Source: DASZFV01 sp036494575 (lineage in GTDB: Bacteria; Myxococcota_A; Polyangia; Fen-1088). From it: 64,000 nucleotides of DNA. The notes under the pieces are model-generated. The model was not told the origin of the DNA, did no database searches, and was given only the letters and a program-made list of their open reading frames with translations. Positions within the stretch are counted from its first letter, which is position 1. Each line of letters starts with the position of its first letter. Below are positions 18,594 to 26,430 of the stretch, piece after piece. Where the stretch lies: contig DASXOE010000083.1 in assembly GCA_036494575.1 (NCBI GenBank), forward strand, positions 1-64,000. The letters are read 5' to 3'. A program made the translations under genes and the position numbers.

Positions 18594-19013
18594 TCAACGT
18601 ACGGGCATCGTGACCGGCACGACCTGCCGGCTCGACCGCCGATACACGCGAAAGTCTGCGTCGAAAGTCATGATGCGCGCGGCTCGAATCGTTTCGGACA
18701 TGCGGACCAGACACGCGTCAGCGAGAGACATGGGCACGTCGGCGTACTTCGCCATCATGAGCGCGACGTTCTCGTGCTCCTCTTCAAGACGAAAAGCAAT
18801 CCGAAGCGCACGCCGGGCGAGCAGGGCCATGAGCGCGCGGCCTGCTCCATCGATGCGTCGCAAGAGGAAGGCGGCTTCCGTCATCACGGGTTCGCAGGTC
18901 AGCAGCGGTGCTCGGACCTCACGGAGCCGCGCCTTGACCCACTCATGGTTCTTCTCGCGCCTGTTGAGAAGCGCCACGAGAGGGCCGGTGTCGAGGATGG
19001 TTGCGGGCTCCAT
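18594..19013 (-). CDS. vapC: PIN-domain ribonuclease toxin, VapC type
   Basis: PIN-fold, magnesium-dependent RNase, presumably the toxin of a type II toxin-antitoxin pair. About 139 residues, normal for VapC. The acidic residues are in place: ILDTGPLVALLNRR near the N-terminus, a glutamate in EPVMTEAAFLLRR near residue 44, an aspartate in SLADACLVRM near residue 98, and one in TFDADFRVYRR near residue 117. The ATG at 19013 shares its first base with the stop of the antitoxin gene (TGATG); a GTG at 19016 would add one residue. Translation is therefore almost certainly coupled to the antitoxin. It starts life in a moderately less GC-rich patch than its neighbours, consistent with a mobile addiction module. 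Confidence 0.88.
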   Translation of the reverse strand: MEPATILDTGPLVALLNRREKNHEWVKARLREVRAPLLTCEPVMTEAAFLLRRIDGAGRALMALLARRALRIAFRLEEEHENVALMMAKYADVPMSLADACLVRMSETIRAARIMTFDADFRVYRRSSRQVVPVTMPVR

Positions 19014-19267
19014 CACTTCCCGAAGCCGCGCAGGTGCTTCGGATTGCTCCCGAGATCGCTCGGACCTTCGAGCGATCCCACGAGGTCGTCTATCAGATCG
19101 AGGACGGAACCGACACCCCGGGAGGACTCGGCCTTTAGTCTGAGCGCCAGTCCTTCACGGAGTAACTCAGCCTGCGGCCTCCCGTTCTTGCGTGACAATG
19201 CCCGCAGGCGCCCCGCGAGGGCGCGAGGTAGTTTCAGGGTCACGAGCTGCGAAGTCTTGACAGTCAC
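19013..19267 (-). CDS. Ribbon-helix-helix antitoxin partner of VapC
   Basis: An 84-residue protein with an N-terminal ribbon-helix-helix (CopG-like) DNA-binding region: strand SQLVTLKLPRALAGRL, then helix RALSRKNGRPQAELLREGLALRL. The C-terminal half (VGSVLDLIDDLVGSLEG) would bind and neutralise the toxin. The GTG start at 19267 is chosen because it keeps the DNA-binding strand intact; a GTG at 19243 would cut into it. No clear Shine-Dalgarno precedes the GTG, and an ATACcaGTAT palindrome begins two bases upstream, so the pair may autorepress by binding over the start. Its stop overlaps vapC. Family assignment is by pattern and neighbour. Confidence 0.8.
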   Translation of the reverse strand: MTVKTSQLVTLKLPRALAGRLRALSRKNGRPQAELLREGLALRLKAESSRGVGSVLDLIDDLVGSLEGPSDLGSNPKHLRGFGK

Positions 19268-19268
19268 T

Positions 19269-19278
19269 ATACCAGTAT
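19269..19278. promoter_or_regulatory. ATACcaGTAT palindrome at the toxin-antitoxin start
   Basis: A 10-base perfect inverted repeat with a two-base centre lies directly upstream of the antitoxin GTG. A wider pair, TCACTA at 19264-19269 and TAGTGA at 19291-19296, flanks it. Type II antitoxins with ribbon-helix-helix domains usually bind such sites, so this is a candidate operator; that role is inferred. Confidence 0.4.
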
Positions 19279-19428
19279 GTCCGATCGGAGTAGTGAGTGC
19301 AACTCCGCGCCCAGGTCTTACAAGCGAATGTCGATTCCGACATCGCCGGCGAACGTTTTTCAACGGCGGTCTGTCTGCCGCGGTCATGCTCGTTCGTCGT
19401 ATCAACCGCGACACGAAGAAGTGAGCCG

Positions 19429-20247
19429 TCAGAAGGCGCCCGTCACGGCCAGCCCGCTCGTCTGTGGGCCGGCCAGGGGCATCGCCTGCAGGTCGAGCGT
19501 GTGCAACGCGGGCACGGCGAGCCCGAAGCTGGTTCCCACGGCGGCGCCCACGAGGACGTCGCTCGGGAAGTGGCTGCCGGCCTCGACGCGCGCGAGGCCG
19601 ACGAGCGCCGAGCCGGCGAGTCCGACCGCCAGCGTGGTCCTGGCAAGCCCGGACCGACCAAGGCGGCGCAGCGCGCGCGTCGTGGCGATCGAGGCGGCGA
19701 CGCAGTTCGCCACGTGGCCGCTGAAGAACGATCGGCCGGCGTTCGCGCCCTCCCTCTCGCTGAGGGGCGCGCTGTCTCCGTAGAGGCGCGGGCGCGGGCG
19801 CCCGACGGCGTAGCTGACCGGCGCCTGGACCGCGACCGTCATGAGGACGGACTCGCCCACGACGAGGACGTCGGTCCAGGCCGAGCGCGCGCCCTCTTCG
19901 AAGATCAGCGCCGCCGGCACGAGGACGAGCACTGCGGCCGTGGTGAGGTCTCCCGCCGTTTGCCAGCGGGCGCTGTAGTAACCGGCGAACGGCCGGTCGA
20001 AGGGGTTGACGTTCGCGCGGTTGCAGCGCGGCGCGCAGCCGGGCGCGTCGGTCTCCGACATGAGGAGGTAGCTCACGGAGAGCGAGCCACCGAGCAGCAG
20101 CATGGGGACGTCGAGGTCGAGCGAGAGCTGGTAAGCCGGGCGCGCCTCGGACGCATACGCGGCGAGGGGAGACGCAGTTTCGACGAGGGCGACGGCCGCG
20201 AGGGCGGTGAGGGCGGCGACGAAGGAGCGCGGTTGAAACACGTTCAC
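19429..20247 (-). CDS. Exported PAP2-superfamily phosphatase, copy 1
   Basis: PAP2 proteins are acid phosphatases or lipid-phosphate phosphatases. This 272-residue protein has an N-terminal signal sequence (FVAALTALAAVALVETASPLA) and several membrane helices. Motif 2 is good (RSFFSGHVAN, with the catalytic SGH), as is motif 3 (ARVEAGSHFPSDVLVG, RX5HX3D). In motif 1 the RP pair is there (SYAVGRPRPRLYG) but the lysine normally seven residues before the second RP is a serine. Cysteines in APGCAPRCNRANVNPFDRP are shared in position with the upstream paralogue. It lies 12 bases downstream of that paralogue, surely in one operon. Substrate may be phosphatidate, undecaprenyl pyrophosphate or lipid A; not resolvable. 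Confidence 0.82.
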   Translation of the reverse strand: MNVFQPRSFVAALTALAAVALVETASPLAAYASEARPAYQLSLDLDVPMLLLGGSLSVSYLLMSETDAPGCAPRCNRANVNPFDRPFAGYYSARWQTAGDLTTAAVLVLVPAALIFEEGARSAWTDVLVVGESVLMTVAVQAPVSYAVGRPRPRLYGDSAPLSEREGANAGRSFFSGHVANCVAASIATTRALRRLGRSGLARTTLAVGLAGSALVGLARVEAGSHFPSDVLVGAAVGTSFGLAVPALHTLDLQAMPLAGPQTSGLAVTGAF

Positions 20248-20259
20248 CTGCCCTTTCGA

Positions 20260-21219
20260 TCAGAAGCGCGCGCAGAGCGCGAGCCCGTGGGTCCCTTCGC
20301 CCATGACGGGTACGACCGCGACGGGCGAGCCGTGCAGCGAGGGAACGAGTACGCCGAAGGAGGTGCCTACCACCGCGCCTCCGACGGAGTCCGTGATGAA
20401 GTGCATGCCGCCGAGCACGCGCGCAGCCGCGACCAGCGAGGCGAACGCGCCGCCGACGCCGAGCACGATCCACGGCGCGCTCGAACGGGGGTGGAGTCGC
20501 CGCATGGTCACGAGCGTCGAAGTCACGACGGCGAAGCTCACGGCGGCGTGGCTGCTCAAGTAGGACAGGTCGGCGTCCGGCCCGTTGCGCGTCGCGAGCG
20601 GCGCCTTCTCTCCGTAGAGGAAGGGACGCGGCCGTCCCGCCGCGAGCGTCAGCACGGTCGCGACGCCCGTGGCGGAGAGCGCCGATTCGGCGACGACGGC
20701 GGCGTCGTTGAGGCCGGGTAGAAATCCCTCATCGGCGAACAGCACGGCCGCCGCGCCCACGCTGATCCCGATCAGGCCGTAGTTCGAGACGCTCTGCCAG
20801 CCCGGGCTCCAGTAACCGGCCGTCGTCCGATCGATCACGTTGAGATCGCTGCGCGGACAGAGCGGCGCGCAGGAGGCTTTCTGCGTACGGATGAGGCGCC
20901 CCCCCGCGAAGACGAGCCCTATGCCGAGCAGCGGCAGATCGACCTCGGCGTAAAGCTGAAACGCGGGCTTGAGCGGGTTGGCCGGGCTCGGTACGAGCGG
21001 ATGGAGCGCCGCGGCCGCGGCCTTCTTCTTCGCCTCGTCGACGTCGTCTGGAGCGGCGCCCGGCGCGGGCGGCGCGATGGATGGCGCCGTCAGAGCGGGT
21101 GGCGCGACCGCCGCCGGGACGGCCGGGGCGGCTGGCTCGGCATGGGCCAGCTGCTGCGCCGACGTCGCGGCGGAGAGGAGCGCGCAGAAAAAAACCGTCG
21201 TCGCGCGCTCGGGAGTCAC
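20260..21219 (-). CDS. Exported PAP2-superfamily phosphatase, copy 2
   Basis: Paralogue of the next gene, with the same layout: signal peptide (TTVFFCALLSAATSAQQLAHA), an Ala/Pro spacer, then the membrane PAP2 core. Motif 1 is LTLAAGRPRPFLYGEKAPL, again without the usual lysine (threonine here); motif 2 reads LSYLSSHAAVSF, so the glycine of SGH is a serine; motif 3 RVLGGMHFITDSVGG keeps RX5HX3D. I choose the GTG at 21219 because it gives a compact signal peptide and 319 residues; an in-frame ATG at 21291 is an alternative. The changed motif 2 suggests altered or lost activity. It is first in the operon, divergent from the lipid kinase gene, with about 136 bases between for both promoters. Confidence 0.78.
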   Translation of the reverse strand: MTPERATTVFFCALLSAATSAQQLAHAEPAAPAVPAAVAPPALTAPSIAPPAPGAAPDDVDEAKKKAAAAALHPLVPSPANPLKPAFQLYAEVDLPLLGIGLVFAGGRLIRTQKASCAPLCPRSDLNVIDRTTAGYWSPGWQSVSNYGLIGISVGAAAVLFADEGFLPGLNDAAVVAESALSATGVATVLTLAAGRPRPFLYGEKAPLATRNGPDADLSYLSSHAAVSFAVVTSTLVTMRRLHPRSSAPWIVLGVGGAFASLVAAARVLGGMHFITDSVGGAVVGTSFGVLVPSLHGSPVAVVPVMGEGTHGLALCARF

Positions 21220-21355
21220 CGTCGCGTGCCACGCCAGACCGTCCGGGTCACCGTTTCGTGACAGTACTGCGCGGTGCAGCTCGACGGGCATGATCGGACG
21301 CCGAAGGCTGCAAACGCGCAGCCAGGGCCGTCGGTCGGTATTAGGTTCGCTCGCG

Positions 21356-22378
21356 ATGGCAAAAAAGAAGAAGAAAAAGGAGAAGAGGGTCGTGGCCGTC
21401 GTCGCCCACACTGGCAAGACGCTCGGGCAGGGTCTCGACGAGCTGCGCCGCGTGCTCGCTGCGGCCGGTCAGCCATCGCCGCTCTGGAGAGAGGTCTCGA
21501 CGAGCCGCGAGGCGCCCAAGGCGGTCCGCCGCGCGATCGAGAAGGGCGCTCGGTTGATCTTCGTGTGGGGCGGCGACGGCATGGTTCAGCGTTGCGTCGA
21601 CGCCGTCGGTGGCAGCAAGGACGTCGAGCTCGCGATCGTTCCGGCCGGTACGGCCAATCTCCTGGCCGGCAACCTGGGCGTCCCGGCCGACATCGCCCAG
21701 GCCGTCGAGATCGGGCTGCGTGGGACCCGGCGAAAGCTCGACGTCGGCAAGGTCAACGGCGAACGCTTCGCCGTCATGGCCGGCGTCGGGTTCGACGCGC
21801 GCATGATCGGCGGCGTCAGCCCGGCCGAGAAGCGGCGAACGGGGCGCCTGGCCTATTTTCGCAGCGGCTTTCAGGCCATGCGCGCGCCCCTCGTTCGCGC
21901 GGCGGTCACCGTCGATGGCTCCGTTTGGTTCGAAGGCAAGGCCAGCGCCGTACTCGTCGCCAACGTCGGCACGGTCACGGGCGGCCTGGAGGTGTTCCCG
22001 AGCGCCTCTCCGTCGGACGGGCTGCTCGACGTCGGCGTCGTCACCGCGCACGGCACGCTGGAGTGGCTCAGCGTCTTTTCCCGCGTGGCGGCCAAGAGCC
22101 TCGAGCAATCGCCGCATGTCCAGCGCACGCGAGGCAAGAAGATCGTCGTCGAGCTGGGCCGCAAATCGCCCTACGAGCTCGACGGGGGAGGCCGCGGCGC
22201 GGTGAAGCGCCTCGAGTTTCGCGTCAAGCCCGCTGCGATCAGCCTGTGCGTGCCTCGTGCGCGGGCGAAGGTAAGCCCAGCGCTCAGCGGAAGTAGAGCT
22301 CGAGCCCGACCGAGGCGCGATACTGCGGGTACGAGAACGGCACCCCCCGCAGCTGCGGAACCGGCACCGCTACATTGA
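21356..22378 (+). CDS. Diacylglycerol-kinase family lipid kinase
   Basis: YegS/DgkB-like lipid kinase of the DAGK catalytic family, expected to phosphorylate diacylglycerol or a related lipid with ATP at the inner membrane. The ATG at 21356 starts a lysine-rich leader (MAKKKKKKEKR), then strand RVVAVVAHTGKT. The nucleotide motif LIFVWGGDGMVQRCVDAV and the family PAGTANLLAGNLGVP are intact; AGVGFDARMIGGV and VANVGTVTGGLEVFPSASP mark the C-terminal beta domain. The last about 55 residues are low-complexity and lie over the converging downstream gene (95-base overlap), so the functional end may be near the ELDGGGRGAVKRLEFRV segment. A run of six A bases in the leader could be slippery. Next to two PAP2 genes. 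Confidence 0.88.
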   Translation: MAKKKKKKEKRVVAVVAHTGKTLGQGLDELRRVLAAAGQPSPLWREVSTSREAPKAVRRAIEKGARLIFVWGGDGMVQRCVDAVGGSKDVELAIVPAGTANLLAGNLGVPADIAQAVEIGLRGTRRKLDVGKVNGERFAVMAGVGFDARMIGGVSPAEKRRTGRLAYFRSGFQAMRAPLVRAAVTVDGSVWFEGKASAVLVANVGTVTGGLEVFPSASPSDGLLDVGVVTAHGTLEWLSVFSRVAAKSLEQSPHVQRTRGKKIVVELGRKSPYELDGGGRGAVKRLEFRVKPAAISLCVPRARAKVSPALSGSRARARPRRDTAGTRTAPPAAAEPAPLH

Positions 22379-23951
22379 GCGGGTTGACGATGAGGTAGAA
22401 GAGACGCGACACCTTCCACTCGAGCCCGAGCGGCGCGAGCCCGACGTAGATGCCAGTGCTGCCCTTGGGCGCGCCGTACAGATCGATCAGCAGGCGCGAC
22501 ATTCCGGCGTTGCCCGTGATCCGCAGATTGAACTTCTGGTACGCCAGCGGCAGCCGAAAGATCACCGTGCCGTACAAGTTGAAGGCCCCGGCGCGCACCG
22601 TGCTCGCGCCGTTGACGGCAATGAAAGGGTTCCACTCGCCATCGACGCCGAAGGTCCAGTGTTTGGTGAGGCGCAGGCGCGCGCCCACCGCGCCCGCGAA
22701 CGCCTCGTCGCTGATCGATCCCGAGCCTCCGACGTAGGCGCCGAACGCGGTCTGCGTCGGGTCCGGACGGCCTGGTTCGGGGACGGGCGTCTGCGCGAAC
22801 GCGCGGGGGGAGGCCAAGACGGCGAGCCAAGCGATGCCGAGCGCGAGCAGAACGCCGCGGCGGCGCCGCCGCCCGCTCGCGAAGAGCGCCGTGAGCGCGG
22901 CCAGCGCGACGCCGCACCAAGTCGGGACCGCGCCGCCGGACCCGGCTCCGCCCACGGCGCAGCCGAGCGCGGACCCATTACCGTACGCGTGCTCGGGCGC
23001 GTCGCACCACCCGTTGTCGAAGGTGCATCCGGGCGAATATCCGAGGTAGGTGTCGAGGGCCGCCTGCACGCCCGCCATCTTTTGGTCGTGCGTCTGGCCG
23101 GGGGCGAGCGTCGCGCGCAACACCGCAGTCGCTGCCTCGGTGGCCAGCTCGCGCCGGCGCCGCCGCAGGTCGTCGGGATCGTCGCACCGGTCGAGCTCCG
23201 TCGAGTGCGGCGGCCCGTCATTTGCCTCGGTGAAGTCGCGGTCCACGACGTCCACCCAATCGAGGAGGGTCGTGATCGCCATCCCGTCGGGCGTGCGAAA
23301 CGTGTGGCTGAAGCTGTCCTCGACGGCGTGCAGCGCCTGCCCCATGCGCACGTAGTAGGTCGGCAGCGGCGCGTTCACGCCGTGGCGAATCGCGAGGTAA
23401 ACGCGCAGCGACGTGCGCTTGCCCGGGTCGGGCGCGCCGGTCTCGTCGAGCCCCTCCAGGGCCTGACCGACGCGTTCGAGAATGAAGGCTCGGCACGCGT
23501 CGAGGGCGGCCTGCGCTCCGTCGCTGCCCTCCTGGTGCGCGCCGCGCAGGCAATGCTGCATCTGCGTGCTCGGGTTGCCATGGACGAGGGCAAGCTGGCT
23601 CGCGTCGAGGGCGTCGTGCCCCTGGAGGTCGTTGTCGCGCACGCCGACCAGCAGCGTGGCGGCGCCGAGATCGGTCATGTCGTCCGCCGGCGCGAACTGG
23701 AGATCGCCGATGAGCGCGCGGTCGTTACGGTCGGCCGCGATTGGCGCCGCCGCCGCGAGCTCGAGCCGCACGGCGCGCAGCGCGTCCGTCGTGACCTTCT
23801 CGTGGCAACCCGCGCTCACGACCGACGAGATCGTGTAGGCATGGGCGACGTGGCCTGGGGCCGCGATCCATCCGCAGATGATCCCGGCGCTCATTGCGGC
23901 GGACGCCCGTCGTCTGCGTGGAAATCCTTGGTCCACTGGGCGCGCTTCCAT
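22284..23951 (-). CDS. Zn-phospholipase-C-like protein fused to outer-membrane barrel domain
   Basis: One continuous 555-residue frame that looks like two proteins. Part 1 (to about residue 325) has a signal peptide and histidine/aspartate motifs of the zinc-dependent phospholipase C/S1-P1 fold: HEKVTTDALRA, LQGHDALDASQLALVHGN, and ALHAVEDSFSHTF. It ends in a MYXO-CTERM-like tail around residues 330-362: a GC pair, small residues, one hydrophobic helix (WCGVALAALTALFA) and five arginines. Part 2 follows at once with what looks like a second signal peptide (LLALGIAWLAVLASPRAFA) and about 170 residues rich in alternating strands ending YRASVGLELYFR, as in outer-membrane proteins. No ATG, GTG or TTG is available at the junction. 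I start at ATG 23951; 23894 is an alternative. Confidence 0.72.
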   Translation of the reverse strand: MEARPVDQGFPRRRRASAAMSAGIICGWIAAPGHVAHAYTISSVVSAGCHEKVTTDALRAVRLELAAAAPIAADRNDRALIGDLQFAPADDMTDLGAATLLVGVRDNDLQGHDALDASQLALVHGNPSTQMQHCLRGAHQEGSDGAQAALDACRAFILERVGQALEGLDETGAPDPGKRTSLRVYLAIRHGVNAPLPTYYVRMGQALHAVEDSFSHTFRTPDGMAITTLLDWVDVVDRDFTEANDGPPHSTELDRCDDPDDLRRRRRELATEAATAVLRATLAPGQTHDQKMAGVQAALDTYLGYSPGCTFDNGWCDAPEHAYGNGSALGCAVGGAGSGGAVPTWCGVALAALTALFASGRRRRRGVLLALGIAWLAVLASPRAFAQTPVPEPGRPDPTQTAFGAYVGGSGSISDEAFAGAVGARLRLTKHWTFGVDGEWNPFIAVNGASTVRAGAFNLYGTVIFRLPLAYQKFNLRITGNAGMSRLLIDLYGAPKGSTGIYVGLAPLGLEWKVSRLFYLIVNPLNVAVPVPQLRGVPFSYPQYRASVGLELYFR

Positions 23952-24064
23952 GGCGGCCGAAAATAGCAAGCCGCGTGCCGGTCAGGCCCCATCGTCGATC
24001 GCCACTGCCTTCTTGCGCGCGCCGACCCATCATTGGCAGGCGTGATCTCGAAGCGCGCGTTGGC

Positions 24065-24742
24065 ATGATGGGCCCCAGGGGTGCTGCTGCGGTTGCGCTC
24101 GGCCTCGTGCTCATGAGCGTTCACGCGGATGCCGCGTCGCTCCCGGATCGCCGCTTGCTGGAGCAGCGGCGCATCGACGACGCCGTGTGCGCGGACGCTG
24201 CCCGCGCGCGGACGTGGAACCGTGCCTGGGCAGCGATCTACGGTGTCACGGCGGTCGCCAGCGCCGGCTTCGCGACCTTCGCTCCGCCCGAGCACCTCGA
24301 GGAGCATCGCCGCGCGGCGCTCTACGTGACGGCTGCCAAGGCGTCGGTCGGCCTGCTCGACAAGCTCGTCGATCCGCTCCGTGTCGACGCCGCTGGCCCG
24401 TGCGACCACGACGCCTCCGCATCGGGCTGGGTCCTCGAGGCGAGCCGCCGGGGCATGCTTTCGGAGGCGGCGCGCCGCGAACGCCGCGCCCTGCTCACGA
24501 GCGTGGTCGGCGGCCTCGCCGTCAACAGCATCGGGTTGCTGTACCTCGGCCTCGGGCGCCACGCCTGGTCCACCGCCTGGGTCTCCTTCGGCGTCGGCTT
24601 CGCCGCGAGCGTCGCATCGGCTCTCACGGCGCCCGTCAAGTCCTGGCTGCTCGAGCGCGAGCTCGGTCCGCCTCTCGACATCGCCGTCCTCCCCCTCATC
24701 GAGCGTGACGGTCTCGGGCTCGCCGTCCGCGCCCGCTGGTAA
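24065..24742 (+). CDS. Exported membrane protein of unknown function
   Basis: A 225-residue protein I do not recognise. It has a clear signal sequence (GAAAVALGLVLMSVHADAA), then a charged helix DRRLLEQRRIDDAVCADAARARTWNRAW, a hydrophobic helix IYGVTAVASAGFATF, and two further hydrophobic segments late in the chain (SVVGGLAVNSIGLLYLGLG and AWVSFGVGFAASVASAL). Two cysteines occur in the mature part. The pair ATGATG at 24065-24070 offers two starts; I use the first. The 3' end overlaps the converging BrkB gene by 47 bases. The layout resembles small envelope proteins of myxobacteria that sit near phospholipase genes, but that is impression only. Confidence 0.7.
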   Translation: MMGPRGAAAVALGLVLMSVHADAASLPDRRLLEQRRIDDAVCADAARARTWNRAWAAIYGVTAVASAGFATFAPPEHLEEHRRAALYVTAAKASVGLLDKLVDPLRVDAAGPCDHDASASGWVLEASRRGMLSEAARRERRALLTSVVGGLAVNSIGLLYLGLGRHAWSTAWVSFGVGFAASVASALTAPVKSWLLERELGPPLDIAVLPLIERDGLGLAVRARW

Positions 24743-25649
24743 GGTCGCCCGTGCGCGCATCCGTTCCGGATCGCACGGCCTCGAGCTCGGCGGCGATGGC
24801 GACGCCGAAAAAGATCGCGACGGCCGAGCAAAAGGTCCAAAGCTGGAGCGCGACGATGCCCGCGAGGGGCCCGTAGACGACGCCGAAAGCCGAGCTCGTG
24901 CGGAAGGCCACGCTGAACGCGACGGTGACGAGCGTCCAGCCGAGGACGCCGATCGCGCCGCCGAACGCCAGCCACGACCATTGCGGCTGCCGGCGGCGCG
25001 GCGCCCAGCGCATGATCGCCCCGAAGGACGCTGCGGCCAGGCCGAGCGCGACGGGCCACCGTCCGATGCGCCAGGCGTGCTCGGCGCTGTCGCTCGCAGC
25101 GGACGAGAGCTCGCGACCGGCCGTGAGGGCCGCGCCGGCTCCGACGAAGGCGGCGAGGATGACGAGCGCGAGGACGGCCGCGCGCCCGTATTTGCGCAGG
25201 AACGGCGGATCCTTCTCGATGCCGTAAAGACGGTTGATGCCGCGCATGAGCTGGCCCGTGGCCGTCGAGGCCGTCACGAGCGTCCCACCGAGCCCGACGA
25301 GGAGCGGCAGGAAGCGATGCTCGAGGCCGACCTTCTGCGCCTGCGCGACCGCCCGCGCGAGGACATGCCCGGCCGGTCCCGGCACGGTCTTCGCGACCGC
25401 GCTGAAGATCGTGCGGCTGAACTCCGACTGCCCGCAGGCCACGGCCAAGCCGACGAGCGCGATGAGGCCCTGCACGAAGACCAGAGACATCGCGAAGGCC
25501 AGGGAGCGCGCGTGGCTGAACCCGTCGGCGGCGCGCAGCCTGACGGCGGCATCGCGCAGGAGGCGCAGCCAGCCCGTGGCTGCAAGCGTGTGCCAGGCGT
25601 CGTCGCCCGACAAACCTCGCGTCTCTCGAACACGGTTGGCGGTGCTCAT
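24696..25649 (-). CDS. YihY/BrkB family inner-membrane protein
   Basis: Polytopic membrane protein of the UPF0761 (YihY, formerly RNase BN) family; function unresolved, with suggested roles in envelope lipid or phospholipid transport. I choose the ATG at 25649 (317 residues), since upstream sequence in the frame is low-complexity. Six apparent helices are seen, beginning SLAFAMSLVFVQGLIALVGLAVA. The middle has the family region FLPLLVGLGGTLVTASTATGQLMRGINRLYGIE, then the arginine-containing GRAAVLALVILAAFVG, SWLAFGGAIGVLGWTLVTVAF, and FGVVYGPLAGIVALQLWTF with the YGPL turn that is typical. A basic tail ends the protein. A short CCCCGC/GCGGGG inverted repeat lies about 50 bases upstream. Confidence 0.87.
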   Translation of the reverse strand: MSTANRVRETRGLSGDDAWHTLAATGWLRLLRDAAVRLRAADGFSHARSLAFAMSLVFVQGLIALVGLAVACGQSEFSRTIFSAVAKTVPGPAGHVLARAVAQAQKVGLEHRFLPLLVGLGGTLVTASTATGQLMRGINRLYGIEKDPPFLRKYGRAAVLALVILAAFVGAGAALTAGRELSSAASDSAEHAWRIGRWPVALGLAAASFGAIMRWAPRRRQPQWSWLAFGGAIGVLGWTLVTVAFSVAFRTSSAFGVVYGPLAGIVALQLWTFCSAVAIFFGVAIAAELEAVRSGTDARTGDLTSGRGRRARDRHAR

Positions 25650-25920
25650 CCCTCGGCCTGCGGCGGGCTCGCTCGTCGCCGCAACTAGGGGGAATTCTTC
25701 CCCGCGAGGAACATAAGTCCCGTTGCGGGGAGCGCCAGGGGCCGCGCTACTTCTTGGCGGTCGTGCTCGCTTCGCCGGCATCGGCAGGTAGGCGTATGGA
25801 ATTCGCGACGCGCGCCTCGACGGCGTCTCGTCCTTGCTGGCCCGCGGCCGTTCGAGAGAAACCCGCGCTGCTCGCCACGACAGCGACCCCCGTCGAATGG
25901 ATTTCCGGCGCCAGAGCGCT

Positions 25921-26430
25921 TCAGGCGAGGTATTCGATGCCGCCGTGCAACGAGACGAGGACGAGATCGCGGCCCGGACCAGCGGTGTAGTCGTGGTCGG
26001 TTCCCGGTGCCGACTCGACGACGCTGCCCGGGCCGTAGACCTTCCCACGATCGTGAAGGAGGCCGTCGACCACGAAGGTCACCTCGCGGCCGACGTGCCG
26101 GTGGCGCGGGAACCGCGCGCCGGGCTGCACGCGCACGAAGCCGGCCTCGACGGCGCCCGCGCCCGCGCCGGCTTCGAAGTGGAAGTACCGCACGCCCGGG
26201 AAAGGGGCGTCGCTCCAGGCCGCGAGCTCGTCGACCTTGCGCAGCAGGGCCCAGGCGGCCTCGGCGCCGAGATCGGCGACCCGTCCAAGCGCCCCCGCGA
26301 GCAGACCGAACCTGGCCGGTCCTGCGAGATCGTCGAGCAAACGCCGGCGCAGCGCCGGCGGCGGCGCCACGACGTCGACCGTGGCCTCGACCCACGCGGA
26401 GAAGAGCGCGGCTTCATCCGGGGTCTTCAT
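25921..26430 (-). CDS. ChrR-like cupin protein, putative anti-sigma partner
   Basis: 169 residues: a helical N-terminal half (residues 1-85) and a C-terminal cupin. The cupin shows PRHRHVGREVTFVVDGLLHD, fitting HxHx3Ex6G, with a later DHDYTAGPGRD; this resembles the C-terminal domain of ChrR, the zinc anti-sigma factor that releases an ECF factor on singlet oxygen. However, the N-terminal half (EAALFSAWVEATVDVVAPPP) lacks the His/Cys zinc site of ChrR, so sensing, if any, must rest on the cupin metal. Its ATG overlaps the stop of the ECF sigma gene (four bases), the usual arrangement of a sigma/anti-sigma pair. Alternatively it is a metal-bound enzyme controlled by that sigma factor. Confidence 0.8.
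   Translation of the reverse strand: MKTPDEAALFSAWVEATVDVVAPPPALRRRLLDDLAGPARFGLLAGALGRVADLGAEAAWALLRKVDELAAWSDAPFPGVRYFHFEAGAGAGAVEAGFVRVQPGARFPRHRHVGREVTFVVDGLLHDRGKVYGPGSVVESAPGTDHDYTAGPGRDLVLVSLHGGIEYLA

Noticed and set aside
25690..25735. CCCCGC/GCGGGG inverted repeat upstream of BrkB as a terminator or operator
   Set aside because: Loop of about 19 bases, no T tract, and no matching regulator; too weak to call.
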